Below are positions 10,380-21,131 of a stretch of DNA of 64,000 nucleotides, in pieces. Each line of letters starts with the position of its first letter. Position 1 is the first letter of the stretch. Below the pieces are notes generated by a model. It made no database searches. It worked only from the letters and a program-made list of their open reading frames with translations, and was not told the DNA's origin. Location of the stretch: the NCBI GenBank assembly GCA_029261595.1, contig JAJDAZ010000068.1:1-64000 (forward strand), in the 5' to 3' direction. Both the position numbers and the translations under genes were made by a program. The stretch comes from Nitrospinaceae bacterium. GTDB lineage: Bacteria; Nitrospinota; Nitrospinia; Nitrospinales; VA-1.

Positions 10380-11408
10380 ATGTATACAGCCCAGGGAATT
10401 GTCAAGCCCAAGCGTTTGGAATTCGACAAAAAAAATAAGACTTCTCGTTACGGGAAGTTTATTGCAGGCCCCTTTGAGCGGGGTTATGGAGTGACCATCG
10501 GCAATTCGTTGCGAAGAATGTTGCTGTCCTCAATTGAGGGAGCGGCGATCGTCGGGGCGAAGTTTGAAGGAATTTATCATGAGTTTTCCTCCATTCCCGG
10601 GGTCTTGGAAGACGTCACCGAAATCGTACTCAATTTGAAGCAGGTGAATCTAAAAATGGTCGGTGAGGCTTCCGATAAAAGGATCTATCTTAAAAAAGAT
10701 ACCCCAGGTATTGTGACAGCTGCGGATATCACCGCCGATGCCGATGTTATCATTTTGAATCCGGACCATCCCATTGCCACGATCGACCAAAATGGCGCCA
10801 TGGATGTGGAAATGATTGTGCGTAGGGGAAGAGGGTATGTGCCCTCCGAAAAGCAAGAACTGGAAGATGAATCCGTCCAGATGATTCCCATCGACGCCAT
10901 TTTTTCTCCCATCGAAAAAGTCACCTATTTCGTCGAAAAGACCCGAGTGGAGCAATCCACGGATTACGACCAACTGGTTATGGAATTGTGGACCAATGGC
11001 GATATCACTCCTGATGACGCGGTGGCGCATGCGGCCAAGATCGTTAAGGACCACATGCAGATTTTCATCAATTTTGATGAAGAGCCCGAACCCGTGCAAC
11101 CGCAGGTCGATGAAAAGAAACAGAAGGTTCTGGTCAATTTGGCGAAGTGTGTGGAAGAACTGGAACTTTCGGTTCGATCCTACAATTGCCTCAAAAATGC
11201 CAATATTCAAACCATTGCCGAATTGGTTCAAAAGACTGATGGGGAGATGCTGAGAACCCGTAACTTCGGTAGAAAATCCTTGAATGAAATCAAGGAAATT
11301 CTGGAAGATATGGGACTGCACCTGGGAATTAAAATCGATGAAGAAGATTTAAAACAAATCAGCCAGGTCAGAAAAAAGAAAGAAGTAGAAACCGATCTGG
11401 TGGGATAA
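10380..11408 (+). CDS. rpoA: DNA-directed RNA polymerase subunit alpha
   Basis: The 342-residue protein has the N-terminal dimerisation domain (GPFERGYGVTIGNSLRRMLL at about residues 31-50) and the C-terminal domain that binds UP elements and activators (LRTRNFGRKSLNEIKEIL). A linker rich in acidic and proline residues separates them at about residues 230-245. GGAGG lies just before ATG 10380. A gap of about 80 bases separates it from rpsD. Confidence 0.98.
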   Translation: MYTAQGIVKPKRLEFDKKNKTSRYGKFIAGPFERGYGVTIGNSLRRMLLSSIEGAAIVGAKFEGIYHEFSSIPGVLEDVTEIVLNLKQVNLKMVGEASDKRIYLKKDTPGIVTAADITADADVIILNPDHPIATIDQNGAMDVEMIVRRGRGYVPSEKQELEDESVQMIPIDAIFSPIEKVTYFVEKTRVEQSTDYDQLVMELWTNGDITPDDAVAHAAKIVKDHMQIFINFDEEPEPVQPQVDEKKQKVLVNLAKCVEELELSVRSYNCLKNANIQTIAELVQKTDGEMLRTRNFGRKSLNEIKEILEDMGLHLGIKIDEEDLKQISQVRKKKEVETDLVG

Positions 11409-11454
11409 ATAAAGTTCCACCAGTTAATACCATTTTTGGAGATCAAAAAGTCCC

Positions 11455-12006
11455 ATGCGTCATTTAAAAGCCGGCAGGAAGTTTGGGCGTACATCCGCTC
11501 ACAGAAAAGCCTTGTTTCGCAACCTTGTGACCGCTTTGATCACACGGGAAAGGATCCGCACCACTCTCGCGAAAGCCAAGGAACTGCGTAGCAAAGCGGA
11601 AAAAACCATCACCCTTGGCAAAAAGGGGACCCTGCACGCCCGGCGTCTGGCGTTTCGTACCGTTCAGGAAAAAGAAGCCCTGCAGAAACTTTTTGGTCCC
11701 ATTGCCGAGCGTTTTGCTTCCCGGAATGGCGGCTACACGCGCATCATAAAGATAGGTAACCGCAAGGGCGACGCGGCTCCCATGGCTTTCATCGAGCTGG
11801 TGGAAGCTGAAGTGGTGAAGGCGCCGGAAAAACCCGCCAAGGGAAAAGCCAAAGCTAAAAAAGAAACCCCGGCTAAAGGCGGCGCGAAAAAACCGGTCAA
11901 AAAGGCAGAGCCGAAGGCTAAGGCAGAAACCGCTAAAAAAGCGGAAACAAAAAAATCCCCCGCTCCCAAAAAAGAAGCCGCAGATAAAAAGGATAAGAAG
12001 GAATAG
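11455..12006 (+). CDS. rplQ: 50S ribosomal protein L17 with long Lys/Ala-rich tail
   Basis: The first 115 or so residues are a normal L17 ([20 protein letters not shown] and [17 protein letters not shown]). From about residue 120 to 183 the protein continues as a low-complexity tail made almost entirely of Lys, Ala, Pro, Glu and Thr. Such tails occur on L17 of several lineages and probably interact with rRNA or stay disordered. This is the last gene of the ribosomal cluster; a weak hairpin follows. Confidence 0.97.
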   Translation: MRHLKAGRKFGRTSAHRKALFRNLVTALITRERIRTTLAKAKELRSKAEKTITLGKKGTLHARRLAFRTVQEKEALQKLFGPIAERFASRNGGYTRIIKIGNRKGDAAPMAFIELVEAEVVKAPEKPAKGKAKAKKETPAKGGAKKPVKKAEPKAKAETAKKAETKKSPAPKKEAADKKDKKE

Positions 12007-12035
12007 TTCATTCCTGCCCTTTTCATGCTACGGTC

Positions 12036-12054
12036 ACCCTGGTCTCAGCAGGGT
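12036..12054 (+). terminator. Weak hairpin after rplQ
   Basis: ACCCTG (12036-12041) and CAGGGT (12049-12054) can pair around a seven-base loop, followed a few bases later by TTTTT. It lies 30 bases after the rplQ stop and before a convergent gene, where the long ribosomal transcript should end. The stem is only six pairs and the T tract is offset, so it may be inefficient. Confidence 0.35.
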
Positions 12055-12070
12055 TTCATGTTTTTCTCTC

Positions 12071-12484
12071 CTAAAGAATATTGGCCGGAACGCCGGTGGG
12101 TTTCTGCTTGAAGCGGAAGTCCGTGTTCTCCTTGAGCCATATCAATAGATCGTCGTAACTTTTGAAGTGCTCCGTAAAACCATAATCGGAGCCTGTGTAT
12201 TCACAGTTTTCCGTGCTGTGTTCCCGGCACATATACGGACGGGTTTCGTAGATGGCGCATTTGTTGTCGATGGTTAAAAAATTGCACCGGGTGTGGATCA
12301 TGATGTACCAGGAATTGCGATAGATATAAATCGAGACTTTTTCGTGGGCCAGTTTCCACAGCAGGCTTTCATAGTCCTTCCGGGTTTCCGGTTCGTCCAA
12401 ACCAAAAGCGAAATAATTGCAACAATATGCCGGCAGACATTTTTCGCATTGGTGGGTGTCATCTCTATTACTTTTTATCTTCAT
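12071..12484 (-). CDS. YkgJ-family cysteine cluster protein
   Basis: The 137-residue product has the cysteine pattern of the YkgJ (zinc- or iron-chelating, formerly Fe-S oxidoreductase) family: CEKC then CC near residues 18-27, TRCNFLTIDNKCAIYETRP in the middle and CREHSTENC after it. The biochemical role of the family is unsettled; metal binding is the usual inference. The gene stands alone, convergent with rplQ. Confidence 0.8.
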   Translation of the reverse strand: MKIKSNRDDTHQCEKCLPAYCCNYFAFGLDEPETRKDYESLLWKLAHEKVSIYIYRNSWYIMIHTRCNFLTIDNKCAIYETRPYMCREHSTENCEYTGSDYGFTEHFKSYDDLLIWLKENTDFRFKQKPTGVPANIL

Positions 12485-12501
12485 TCAAAATTTCCCTTCG
12501 G

Positions 12502-12605
12502 CCAGCCTGGGGGCTGGACCCTATATTAACGTTCGATGGATTTATGGCTGACTGAATCCTGCTTTACCCCTAATGAGTATGAAGACAATGGTAAAATATC
12601 ACACG
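12502..12605. repeat. Mosaic intergenic repeat with CCAGCC palindrome
   Basis: This gap between the YkgJ gene and the DnaE-like gene has no gene. It holds the palindrome CCAGCC-TGGG-GGCTGG at 12502-12517. The segment 12502-12536, read on the - strand, matches 51033-51067 at 30 of 35 positions. The segment 12561-12605 matches 27048-27092 at 37 of 45 positions. Together these mark it as a member of a dispersed non-coding repeat family. Confidence 0.7.
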
Positions 12606-12821
12606 TGCCGAATTTATCATCCGGACATTTTTCTCTGGAGAAATTTTTGGGAATCGTGAGTGAATCAAGCTTTGTCCCACATTGTCTCCCCGCGTAACAG
12701 GGTTTTGCATCGCCAAAAATTCAGGCTGGTATTTTGCCTGCAAACGGGATTGAAGTCAAACAACAAGCCGCTTGAAAGTCCCGAAAAATTGTCGAGTGGC
12801 TCTGGAAAATTTTCGTTCACT

Positions 12822-15737
12822 TTATGAACATCGGATAGCCCGCCCCAGCCATAGGGCGGTGACCGTGCAACACTGGCCTTCCTGTTCCACCCGGCCCTTA
12901 ACGAAATAAGGCCCCCGGTCATACAACAGGGGTCCGAAGCGCCGGTAGATTTTTGGAAACAACGTGACCTCGAAGGTCTCGGTCGCGTCTTCCAGCATCA
13001 AAAATTTCATGAACTCGTTTTTGACCGTGCGCGTCCGCTTGGAGTTGACGAGCCACCCGACCAACGTCACCAACCGTCCGGGGAGCCGGGAAATTTCCGA
13101 GGCGTGGGTGACGTTTTTACCGTCGATGTTGTAAATAGACAATAAATGGGCCGAGACCGCGATGTCCAGGCACTCCAGTTCCGCCAGCAGTTTTTCCTGC
13201 AAGCTGTATTCCGAAAGCGGCGGAAGCGAGATACTGCGTTTATCTTTTGGAAAGGCGGTTTGCCCAGTTGCCCGCGAGAAAGAATGCCTCCGGTCACCGT
13301 AAAAAATTTTTAATCGCCACAGCAGGTTTGGACGCGAAGGACCCAGTCCGTCGAGGGCACCGCACCGGATCAACGATTCGGTCTCGTGCGCGTCGGTGGT
13401 CGTTCGTGACAAAAAACCTTCCAGAGACGTGTATGGTTTTTTTCGTCGCTCCTTGACAATCGAATGGATGGTGCCGGCGGTCAGTCCCTTGACCTGGGAA
13501 AGCCCGACGAGAATGCCTCGGCGTTTGCCCTTTTCAGAAGCATTGGACGATGCAACCGTCGTGAACGCGCTGTCGCTGTGGTTGACATGCGGCGGCAGAA
13601 TCGTGAGGCCCAACCGCCGGGCTTCTTCGACATAGGCGCAGGCGTCGTAGAACCCGCCGCGATTGGACAGGACGGCGGCCATGAACTGGGCCGGATAGTG
13701 CGCTTTCAGGTAGGCGGTCTGGTAAGAGACAATGGCGAACGAGGCGCTGTGGGCCTTGCAAAACGCATAGCCCGCGAAACTCTCGATCTGCCGCCAGATC
13801 TCCTGCGCCGTTTTGGGCGTGACTCCGTTGGCCCGCGCTCCCGACAAAAACCGTTCCCGGTAGTTGTTCATGTCTTCCCAGTCTCTTTTTTTGCTCATAC
13901 ATTTTCTGAGTCCTTCCGCCTCGCCCAGACTCATCCCGGCGATGGCGTTCGCGACCTTGATGACGTCTTCCTGGTAGATCATGACGCCGAAGGTGTCCTT
14001 TAAAACTTTCTCCACTTTGGGGTGCAGGGCGCGGATTTTTTCCTTGCCGTTGTGACGGTCGATGAAGGATTTCATCATGCCGCTGTCGGCGACGCCGGGG
14101 CGGATGATGGAACTGGCCGCGGTCAGCATCTCAAAACTCGCGACTCGCAGTTTTTTTAACAGATTGCGCATCCCCGGTGACTCGATATAAAAACAGCCAA
14201 TGGTTTTTCCTGCACGAATCAGGTCGCGGGTTTTGGGATCGCCGGTCGGGTCGATGCGGGCAAAATCGATTTTAATTTCAGTATGCGCCTCCACATCCCG
14301 GATCGTGTCCGCAAGAACCGCGAGCCCTTTTTGCGCCAGCAGGTCGATCTTCAGCAAGCCCATGTCCTCGACCGGATACATGTCGTATTGGGTGACGACC
14401 AACCCCTTGGGCGTTTTCTCCAGGGGTATTCGGTCAGTGATGGGAAACGGACTGATCACGATGCCTCCGCAGTGGATCGACAGATGACGCGGAAAGCCTT
14501 CGATGCGTTTGCCGAGGGCGATCATGGTTTTGTAAGGCTCGTCCTCGAGAGGGAGGTTGAGACATTCAGGAATCGCGTCCCGCGTTTCTTCCAGTCGGGA
14601 GATATCCACCGAGTGCGGCAGACGTTTGACGAACGCGTCAATTTCCACGATGGGGATGCCGATGGCCTTGCCCGTTTCGCGAAGGACCGACCGCCCCCTG
14701 AAGTGCACATGCGCCGAGATGAGGGCGACGTGGTCGTGGCCGTATTTTTTGAACACATAACCCAGCATTTCGTCGCGCCGGTTCCACGGGAAGTCGATGT
14801 CGATGTCGGGGTAGTCCTGCCGCTCCGGGTTCAGGAAACGCTCGAAATAGAGGTTGTGTTTAATCGGATCGACTTCGGTGATTTGAAGCGCCCGGCAGAC
14901 CAGGCTGTTGGCGGCGGAACCCCGTCCCACCGTGGGAATGCCGCGGGCTTTCGCTTCGCGGACGATGTCCCAGACGATCAGGAAATAGGAGGCGAAGGAC
15001 AATCCGTCGATCACTTTCAGTTCATAAGCAAGTCGCCGGGCGACATTCGTGGGAAGAATGTTTCCATAGAGCGTCCGGGTTCCCGTGTACGCGAGTTTCG
15101 ACAGATACGCAGACGGAGTTGTGTCCGGAGGCAGGTCGTAGCGTGGAAACAGCACCTGGCCGATGGGAAGCACGACCTGGCATTGTTCGGAAATCTTGCG
15201 TGTGTTGCGGACGGCGTCCGGGAAATCGGCGAACAGGCGTGTCATCTCATGCGGCGGTTTCATCCAGGCGTCCGGCGACACCGTCGTTCCCGGTGGCAGG
15301 GTGTGGATGGTGGTGTTTGTGCGGATGGCTGACAGGAGCCGGTGCGCCTCCCAGCCCTCTGGACGGATGAAAAACGTCCGGTTGGTCGCGGCAACAGGCA
15401 GGCGGTTGCGGTACGCAAACTTCAGCAGGTCGCGGATGTGATGGCCTCCGGTGGACGCAAACCGCGTCAGTTCGACATAGATGTTTTTACCGCCGCGTTC
15501 CTGGACGATGCTGTGCAGAATTTCCTTGTCCGGGCAGAGAATGATTATGTGCCAGCTGGCGCTCCGCAGGCGCTTGGCGAGAGAAAATTCCGGTTGCAGG
15601 TGGCGGTCGCTGATGATGCGGCAGATTTCTCCGAAACCTTCCAGGTTCTTCGCCAGGATAATCGCTCGAGCGTTGGTCTTTGGGTCCGCGCCTTCCAGTA
15701 ATGAATAGTTGCTGTGGCAATTTAGATGTATAAACAT
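12822..15737 (-). CDS. dnaE: DnaE-family DNA polymerase III alpha-like protein with truncated PHP domain
   Basis: From ATG 15737 (MFIHLNCHSNYSLLEGA) the product is 971 residues. The polymerase core is intact: PDIDIDFPWNRRDEML carries the catalytic aspartates, FGVMIYQEDVIKVANAIAGM and FCKAHSASFAIVSYQTAYLK follow, and a C-terminal OB fold is seen near TLVGWLVNSKRTRT. In the N-terminal PHP domain, the first motif (residues 4-17) joins directly to DPKTNARAIILAKNLEGF. The roughly 60-80 residues with the LTD-type motifs that normally lie between are absent. The length and OB-fold C terminus fit the shorter, error-prone DnaE2/ImuC-like group, but no imuA or imuB is adjacent. It may be a second alpha subunit. 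Confidence 0.85.
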   Translation of the reverse strand: MFIHLNCHSNYSLLEGADPKTNARAIILAKNLEGFGEICRIISDRHLQPEFSLAKRLRSASWHIIILCPDKEILHSIVQERGGKNIYVELTRFASTGGHHIRDLLKFAYRNRLPVAATNRTFFIRPEGWEAHRLLSAIRTNTTIHTLPPGTTVSPDAWMKPPHEMTRLFADFPDAVRNTRKISEQCQVVLPIGQVLFPRYDLPPDTTPSAYLSKLAYTGTRTLYGNILPTNVARRLAYELKVIDGLSFASYFLIVWDIVREAKARGIPTVGRGSAANSLVCRALQITEVDPIKHNLYFERFLNPERQDYPDIDIDFPWNRRDEMLGYVFKKYGHDHVALISAHVHFRGRSVLRETGKAIGIPIVEIDAFVKRLPHSVDISRLEETRDAIPECLNLPLEDEPYKTMIALGKRIEGFPRHLSIHCGGIVISPFPITDRIPLEKTPKGLVVTQYDMYPVEDMGLLKIDLLAQKGLAVLADTIRDVEAHTEIKIDFARIDPTGDPKTRDLIRAGKTIGCFYIESPGMRNLLKKLRVASFEMLTAASSIIRPGVADSGMMKSFIDRHNGKEKIRALHPKVEKVLKDTFGVMIYQEDVIKVANAIAGMSLGEAEGLRKCMSKKRDWEDMNNYRERFLSGARANGVTPKTAQEIWRQIESFAGYAFCKAHSASFAIVSYQTAYLKAHYPAQFMAAVLSNRGGFYDACAYVEEARRLGLTILPPHVNHSDSAFTTVASSNASEKGKRRGILVGLSQVKGLTAGTIHSIVKERRKKPYTSLEGFLSRTTTDAHETESLIRCGALDGLGPSRPNLLWRLKIFYGDRRHSFSRATGQTAFPKDKRSISLPPLSEYSLQEKLLAELECLDIAVSAHLLSIYNIDGKNVTHASEISRLPGRLVTLVGWLVNSKRTRTVKNEFMKFLMLEDATETFEVTLFPKIYRRFGPLLYDRGPYFVKGRVEQEGQCCTVTALWLGRAIRCS

Positions 15738-16168
15738 GAAGGCGAATAAACAACGAAAATAGTGGGCAAAAAAAATCAATCGGGTGGTTCGAGTGTGTCT
15801 GTGATTATGGCTCTCGGAAAAGGATAAGTCAAGGTGGGTGGAGGTCTCGATCATGAAAGCCAGTCCCGGTGTGCGGAAAAACGGATCAGGTGAATGTGAA
15901 GAAGAGGGGAAATCGAGAAAAAAGTTGACAAAAGAAGTTTAACTAGCTAACCTAAGTCAAGATCTCCAAAGCTCCCATTTAAAAAAACTCCGAACTCCAG
16001 TCAAGCAACCCGGCTTATTGTCTGCCCTTCATAGATAAATATCTATTTGCAATATACCTAATCCCTAAAAAAATCGAGAATTTCAGTTTTATCCCCAAAC
16101 TCAAATCCAAATCCAAAACAATCATTTAACCAACCAAAAAAATCTCTACCTCAAAGAGACCCTGACCT
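15738..16168. other. Divergent gap between dnaE-like and rho
   Basis: About 430 bases separate two divergent genes. It is AT-rich with many short A runs on the rho side. I see no gene or RNA here. It must hold the rho promoter and leader; related rho genes often have long, autoregulated leaders, but no structure here shows this. Confidence 0.4.
15925..15953 (+). promoter_or_regulatory. Possible sigma70-type promoter for rho
   Basis: A perfect -35 hexamer TTGACA at 15925-15930 is followed after 17 bases by TAACCT, which matches the -10 consensus only in part. It would give a leader of about 210 bases before rho. The poor -10 makes this a weak call. Confidence 0.25.
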
Positions 16169-17428
16169 ATGAACCAAATGAATATTGAAGAACTAAAGTC
16201 TAAAACCATCTCCGAACTCACCAATATTGCCAAAGAACTGAAAATTCAGGGCCACAGTGGCCTGCGCAAGCAGGACCTGATTTTCAAAATCCTTGAGGCC
16301 AAAACGGAAAAGGACGGTTTGATGTTTGGCCAGGGGGTCCTGGAGATCCTCCCGGACGGATTTGGATTTCTCAGGGCGCCGACTTACAACTATTTGCCCG
16401 GCCCGGATGACATATACGTTTCTCCCTCGCAAATCCGCAAATTTGACATGCGCACCGGCGATACCATTTCCGGGCAGATCAGGCCTCCCAAGGACAGCGA
16501 GCGTTATTTCGCGCTGTTGAAGGTCGAAGCCATCAATTTTGAAAATCCTGAAAAAACCAAAGATAAAATTCTATTCGATAACCTGACGCCGCTTTACCCG
16601 GAAGAACGTCTGCGTCTGGAAACGCCGAACTGTAAAGACTACAGCGCTCGAGTCATGGACCTCATGACTCCCATCGGTAAGGGCCAGCGCGGATTGATCG
16701 TGGCTCCGCCCCGAACCGGTAAAACGATGCTTCTGCAATCAGTCGCCAACAGTATCAGTACCAATTTTCCAGAGGTCGTCTTGATGGTTTTGCTGATCGA
16801 CGAGCGGCCTGAGGAAGTGACGGATATGGAGCGGTCGGTCAAGGGGGAAGTCATTAGTTCCACCTTTGACGAGCCGGCTCAGCGCCATGTGCAGGTAGCG
16901 GAAATGGTGATCGAAAAAGCCAAGCGGCTGGTGGAACATAAAAAAGATGTGGTGATTCTTCTGGACAGTATCACGCGCCTGGCCCGCGCTTATAACGCCA
17001 TTGTGCCGCCCAGCGGCAAAGTGCTCTCCGGTGGTGTGGATTCCAACGCTCTACAGAGACCCAAACGATTTTTTGGCGCGGCCAGAAACCTGGAAGAAGG
17101 CGGTAGCCTGACCATCATCGCCACGGCGTTGATCGATACGGGAAGCCGGATGGATGACGTGATCTTCGAGGAATTCAAGGGAACCGGTAATATGGAGATT
17201 GTTCTGGATCGTAAACTGGCGGATAAAAGGACATTTCCTTCCATCGATATCAACCGCTCAGGAACTCGGAAAGAGGAGTTGCTTTTACCGGAAGAGGATC
17301 TTCAGCGCGTCTGGTTGCTGAGAAAAGTTTTACTGCCGATGGGAATTCATGATAGTATGGACCTCCTCCTGCAGAAGATTAAAGAAAATAAAACAAACGC
17401 CGAATTTTTGGCTGCTATGAACACTTGA
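16169..17428 (+). CDS. rho: Transcription termination factor Rho
   Basis: The 419-residue protein has the Rho N-terminal helical domain ([20 protein letters not shown]), the cold-shock RNA-binding domain ([20 protein letters not shown], about residues 55-75), the Walker [13 protein letters not shown] and the Walker [17 protein letters not shown]. These are the RNA-dependent ATPase hexamer features. The length is that of the family without the large insert found in some phyla. rpmE follows 17 bases later. Confidence 0.98.
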   Translation: MNQMNIEELKSKTISELTNIAKELKIQGHSGLRKQDLIFKILEAKTEKDGLMFGQGVLEILPDGFGFLRAPTYNYLPGPDDIYVSPSQIRKFDMRTGDTISGQIRPPKDSERYFALLKVEAINFENPEKTKDKILFDNLTPLYPEERLRLETPNCKDYSARVMDLMTPIGKGQRGLIVAPPRTGKTMLLQSVANSISTNFPEVVLMVLLIDERPEEVTDMERSVKGEVISSTFDEPAQRHVQVAEMVIEKAKRLVEHKKDVVILLDSITRLARAYNAIVPPSGKVLSGGVDSNALQRPKRFFGAARNLEEGGSLTIIATALIDTGSRMDDVIFEEFKGTGNMEIVLDRKLADKRTFPSIDINRSGTRKEELLLPEEDLQRVWLLRKVLLPMGIHDSMDLLLQKIKENKTNAEFLAAMNT

Positions 17429-17445
17429 TGAAGGAATGACGCATT

Positions 17446-17682
17446 ATGAAACCGGGAATCCATCCTGAGTACCATGAAACCATGATCCGTTGCGCTTGTG
17501 GGCACGAAGTTAATATCGGCTCCACGGTGAAGGATTTACACCTTGAAATTTGCTCAAATTGCCATCCGTTTTATACCGGCAAACAAAAACTGCTGGATAC
17601 TGCCGGACGCATAGAAAAATTCAACCGGAAATACGGCAAGAAAAAAACCGAAAGCGATCCCGAACCCACAGCCGCAAATTAG
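17446..17682 (+). CDS. rpmE: 50S ribosomal protein L31, zinc form
   Basis: The 78-residue protein begins [19 protein letters not shown] and has cysteines at 16, 18, 36 and 39, the zinc-binding C+ type of L31. [20 protein letters not shown] is the L31 signature. The last 15 residues are a short acidic tail. It probably forms one transcription unit with rho and prfA; the rho-rpmE-prfA-prmC order is common in proteobacteria-like genomes. Confidence 0.97.
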   Translation: MKPGIHPEYHETMIRCACGHEVNIGSTVKDLHLEICSNCHPFYTGKQKLLDTAGRIEKFNRKYGKKKTESDPEPTAAN

Positions 17683-17791
17683 ATTCATTCCCGCCAGGGC
17701 CGCTTTTGCCCTGATGATTACTGCGTAGAATTTCTCGGCAACTATCAGTCAATCCAGTATCCGCATAGCCTCCGTCCCGTGAGGCCGACCC

Positions 17792-18898
17792 ATGATTGAA
17801 AAACTCGAAGCCATTGAACAGCGCTACCATAAACTCAACGAACTGCTGAGCGATCCGAATATCATCGCTCAGCAATCGGAATACCAGAAGTATGCGCGCG
17901 AGCAATCGGAACTGACGCCAATTGTGGCGGGCATCAAAGAGCTGAAAACCATTGCCCGGCAACAGGAAGAAAATGAAACTATTCTGGCAGAGGAAAAGGA
18001 TACAGAACTTCTGGACATGGCGCGGGAAGAACTCGATGGGCTGAAAGAGAGCCGCGAAGAAGCCGAAGCAAAATTGAAAGTATTGTTACTGCCCAAGGAT
18101 CCGAGAGACGGGAGAAACGTTATTATGGAAATCCGTGCCGGTACCGGGGGAGAAGAGGCGGCTCTGTTCGCCGCGAATTTGTTTCGCATGTATTCCCGTC
18201 ACGCGGAAGCGCATAAGTGGAAAACGGAAATCCTCAGCACCAATATTACCGGCAAAGGCGGGTTCAAGGAAATCATTCTCAGTATCAACGGTAAGGGAGT
18301 GTTCAGCCGACTGAAGTTTGAAAGCGGGACCCACCGGGTGCAGAGAGTCCCGGAAACCGAGACCCAGGGCCGGGTCCACACCTCCGCAGTGACAGTGGCT
18401 ATTTTGCCGGAAGCGGAAGACGTGGATATCTCCATCAACCCCGCGGATTTAAAATTCGATGTGTTCCGAGCTTCAGGGCCTGGCGGTCAGAGTGTCAACA
18501 CCACGGATTCAGCGGTGCGCATCACTTATGTTCCGACGGGGTTGGTTGTGACTTGCCAGGACGAAAAGTCCCAGCACAAAAATAAAGAAAAGGCGATGAA
18601 AGTGTTGCGCGCTCGTCTGTATGACGAGATACAGCAAAAACAGCACGATGAAATGGCAAAAAACCGGAAACAGCAGGTCGGGTCCGGAGACCGCAGTGGG
18701 CGCATTCGCACCTACAATTTTTCCCAGGAGCGGGTGACCGACCACCGTATTGGATTGACCCTGCACAAGCTTTCTCAGATTCTTGAGGGTGACCTGGACA
18801 CCATCATCGACGAACTCACGCTCCATTTTCAGGCCGAGGCGCTCAAAGAAAACATCAGTGGCCTGGAGAAGGAAGAGCAGGCGGAAGCCACTGCCTGA
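17792..18898 (+). CDS. prfA: Peptide chain release factor 1
   Basis: This 368-residue release factor recognises UAA and UAG stops. The GGQ motif that enters the peptidyl transferase centre is in [19 protein letters not shown], followed by [20 protein letters not shown]. The N-terminal coiled-coil domain and the start [19 protein letters not shown] are typical. The adjacent prmC encodes the enzyme that methylates the glutamine of GGQ, a strong functional pair. Confidence 0.98.
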   Translation: MIEKLEAIEQRYHKLNELLSDPNIIAQQSEYQKYAREQSELTPIVAGIKELKTIARQQEENETILAEEKDTELLDMAREELDGLKESREEAEAKLKVLLLPKDPRDGRNVIMEIRAGTGGEEAALFAANLFRMYSRHAEAHKWKTEILSTNITGKGGFKEIILSINGKGVFSRLKFESGTHRVQRVPETETQGRVHTSAVTVAILPEAEDVDISINPADLKFDVFRASGPGGQSVNTTDSAVRITYVPTGLVVTCQDEKSQHKNKEKAMKVLRARLYDEIQQKQHDEMAKNRKQQVGSGDRSGRIRTYNFSQERVTDHRIGLTLHKLSQILEGDLDTIIDELTLHFQAEALKENISGLEKEEQAEATA

Positions 18899-18954
18899 TC
18901 AGAAGGCAACGAGGCGAAGGGGAACTTTCCTCATACGCGAGGTATTCCGAAATC

Positions 18955-19830
18955 ATGACCTGGACATCCCAATCATTTTTAAAATGGTCCGCCGAACGCC
19001 TCACCCAGGCGGGCATTGAATCGCCGCGGTTGGAATCCGAAGTTCTGCTGGCTGGTGGATTGCGTGCCAGCCGGGAAGACCTGTACCGGGACCCCGACCG
19101 AGAATTGCAAGAGGATGAAATCGCCCTTTCTAAAAGTTTTGTCGAGCGGCGTTTTTTTCGGGAGCCGGTGGCTTATATCCTGGGCCGCCGGGAATTCTGG
19201 GGAATGGAGTTTGAGGTCACCCCCGATGTTCTGGTCCCGCGCTGGGAAACTGAAATTCTGATCGAACAATTTTTACAATGGACCCGGTCCCGGTCGTTTT
19301 CCGAACCGATGCAAATTCTGGATATGGGGACGGGCTCGGGAAATATTGCTATTGTAGCGGCCAAAGAGCTGCCCCAAAGCCGGGTGACGGCTGTTGACAT
19401 TTCTCCCTCCGCTCTCGCCATCGCCGAGGCCAACGCCTGGGTGCATGAAGTGGCCGATCGGATTCGTTTTGTGGAAGGCGATCTGTTTGCCTGTGATCTG
19501 GAAACTCCTTTTCACGCCATCCTGTCCAATCCCCCTTACATCGAAGAAGACCGCAAAGAATCGCTGATGCCGGATGTGAAAAATTATGAGCCCGGGCGGG
19601 CGTTGTTCGGAGGCCCGGACGGTCTTTCCTATTACCAGCGGATACTGCCTGAAGCCTGGAGACATCTTAAAGAAAACGGCGTCTTATTTCTGGAGATTGG
19701 CAACGGTCAGGTGAACGACGTGTTATCTCTCATTAAAAACCACGGTGGGTACCACGAGCCCGAAGTGACTCTGGATTATATGGGCATGGAACGGGTGATC
19801 TCGGCACGAAAGAAAAATCAAAATGGATAA
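18955..19830 (+). CDS. prmC: Release factor glutamine methyltransferase PrmC
   Basis: The 291-residue product has the SAM-binding motif [20 protein letters not shown] and the catalytic NPPY in [15 protein letters not shown], the signature of the HemK/PrmC enzymes that methylate GGQ in RF1 and RF2. The N-terminal helical substrate-binding domain contains [15 protein letters not shown]. It directly follows prfA, and its last eight bases overlap murA. Confidence 0.96.
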   Translation: MTWTSQSFLKWSAERLTQAGIESPRLESEVLLAGGLRASREDLYRDPDRELQEDEIALSKSFVERRFFREPVAYILGRREFWGMEFEVTPDVLVPRWETEILIEQFLQWTRSRSFSEPMQILDMGTGSGNIAIVAAKELPQSRVTAVDISPSALAIAEANAWVHEVADRIRFVEGDLFACDLETPFHAILSNPPYIEEDRKESLMPDVKNYEPGRALFGGPDGLSYYQRILPEAWRHLKENGVLFLEIGNGQVNDVLSLIKNHGGYHEPEVTLDYMGMERVISARKKNQNG

Positions 19831-21079
19831 ATTAATCATCGAAGGAGGACGGCGGCTTGAGGGAACGGTAGCCATCAGCGGGGCCAAAAATGCGGTCCTG
19901 CCTGTTTTGGCCGCCACCCTGTTGACCTCAGGCAGAAATAAAATTTCCGGCGTGCCTCGCGTCCGCGACGTGTTCACCATGATCCGCCTTCTCGGCGAGT
20001 TGGGCGCAAGGCTCGAGAGTTTTGAAGGCGATACCCTCGTGATCGACACCTCGGGAGTGAACAATCCGGAAGCTCCTTATGAGCTGGTGTCCACGATGCG
20101 GGCGTCCTGTCTGGTTCTCGGCCCGCTTTTAGCCCGGCTGGGCCAGGCAAGAGTTTCTCTTCCCGGCGGTTGCGCCATCGGCGCCCGTCCCATGGATTTG
20201 CACATTAAAGGCTTGCAGGCAATGGGGGCCGAGATTGAACTCGTCCAGGGTTATATTCACGGAACGGCTGAAAAAGGGCTTAAAGGAGATCACATTTATT
20301 TTGATACGGTGACTGTAACGGGAACGGCCAACCTGATGATGGCCGCGGCGCTCGCGGACGGAGAAACGATTTTGGAAAATGCCGCCCGAGAACCGGAAAT
20401 CATTTTTCTTGCCGATGTCCTGGGCCGGGCCGGAGCAAAAATTGAAGGCCAGGGTTCGGACGTCATCATCATTCAAGGGGCCACGGCGCTCAAGCCCATT
20501 GAATGCCGGATTTTTCCCGACCGCATTGAAGCGGGGACATTCATGATAGCCGCCGCGATCACGGGAGGCGATGTGGAGATCACCAACTGCATCCCTCATC
20601 ACCTGGAGTCTCTCATTCATAAATTGCGGGAAGCGGGCATTCAAGTGGAGCCGGGTGACAATAGCCTCAGGGTCAAAGGCCAAGATCGTTTCAGATCGAT
20701 CGATATCAAAACCCAGCCGCATCCAGGATTTCCTACCGATCTTCAGGCTCAGACCATGGCGTTGATGACTTTGGCCGAAGGGCAGAGTATCATTGTGGAG
20801 AATGTGTTTGAAAACCGGTTCATGCACGCGGCGGAACTCATGCGCATGGGAGCGGAAATTTTCCTGGATGGGCACACGGCTATTGTCAAAGGAGTCGCCC
20901 GGTTGAGTGGGGCTCCCTTGATGGCGACCGACCTGAGGGCGAGCGCGTCTCTGGTGCTGGCCGCCCTGGCGGCTAAGGGAGAGTCGGTGATATCCCGCGT
21001 TTATCATATCGACCGGGGATACGAGGGGATTGAAAAAAAACTAGTCCAAATGGGCGCAAGCATTCGTCGCGTCAAATGA
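19823..21079 (+). CDS. murA: UDP-N-acetylglucosamine 1-carboxyvinyltransferase
   Basis: MurA catalyses the first committed step of peptidoglycan synthesis by adding enolpyruvate to UDP-GlcNAc. The 418-residue protein has the KN pair in [16 protein letters not shown] and the active-site cysteine in [16 protein letters not shown], so a fosfomycin-sensitive type is expected. The Arg-rich loop and [18 protein letters not shown] are also present. It overlaps prmC. Confidence 0.98.
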   Translation: MDKLIIEGGRRLEGTVAISGAKNAVLPVLAATLLTSGRNKISGVPRVRDVFTMIRLLGELGARLESFEGDTLVIDTSGVNNPEAPYELVSTMRASCLVLGPLLARLGQARVSLPGGCAIGARPMDLHIKGLQAMGAEIELVQGYIHGTAEKGLKGDHIYFDTVTVTGTANLMMAAALADGETILENAAREPEIIFLADVLGRAGAKIEGQGSDVIIIQGATALKPIECRIFPDRIEAGTFMIAAAITGGDVEITNCIPHHLESLIHKLREAGIQVEPGDNSLRVKGQDRFRSIDIKTQPHPGFPTDLQAQTMALMTLAEGQSIIVENVFENRFMHAAELMRMGAEIFLDGHTAIVKGVARLSGAPLMATDLRASASLVLAALAAKGESVISRVYHIDRGYEGIEKKLVQMGASIRRVK

Positions 21080-21131
21080 TCCCGGAGCGCAGAAGATCGT
21101 GATAAAATCTTTTTAAAAGGCTAAGAGACCG

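Noticed and set aside
10650-11321. 223-codon - strand frame
   Set aside because: It is antisense to rpoA and has no independent support.
14283-15332. 349-codon + strand frame
   Set aside because: It is the antisense shadow of the DnaE-family gene in a GC-rich stretch. The - strand carries clear polymerase motifs.
17712-17732. CAGGGC...GCCCTG hairpin between rpmE and prfA
   Set aside because: The stem is real but no T tract follows, and the genes probably share a transcript, so a terminator call is not supported.
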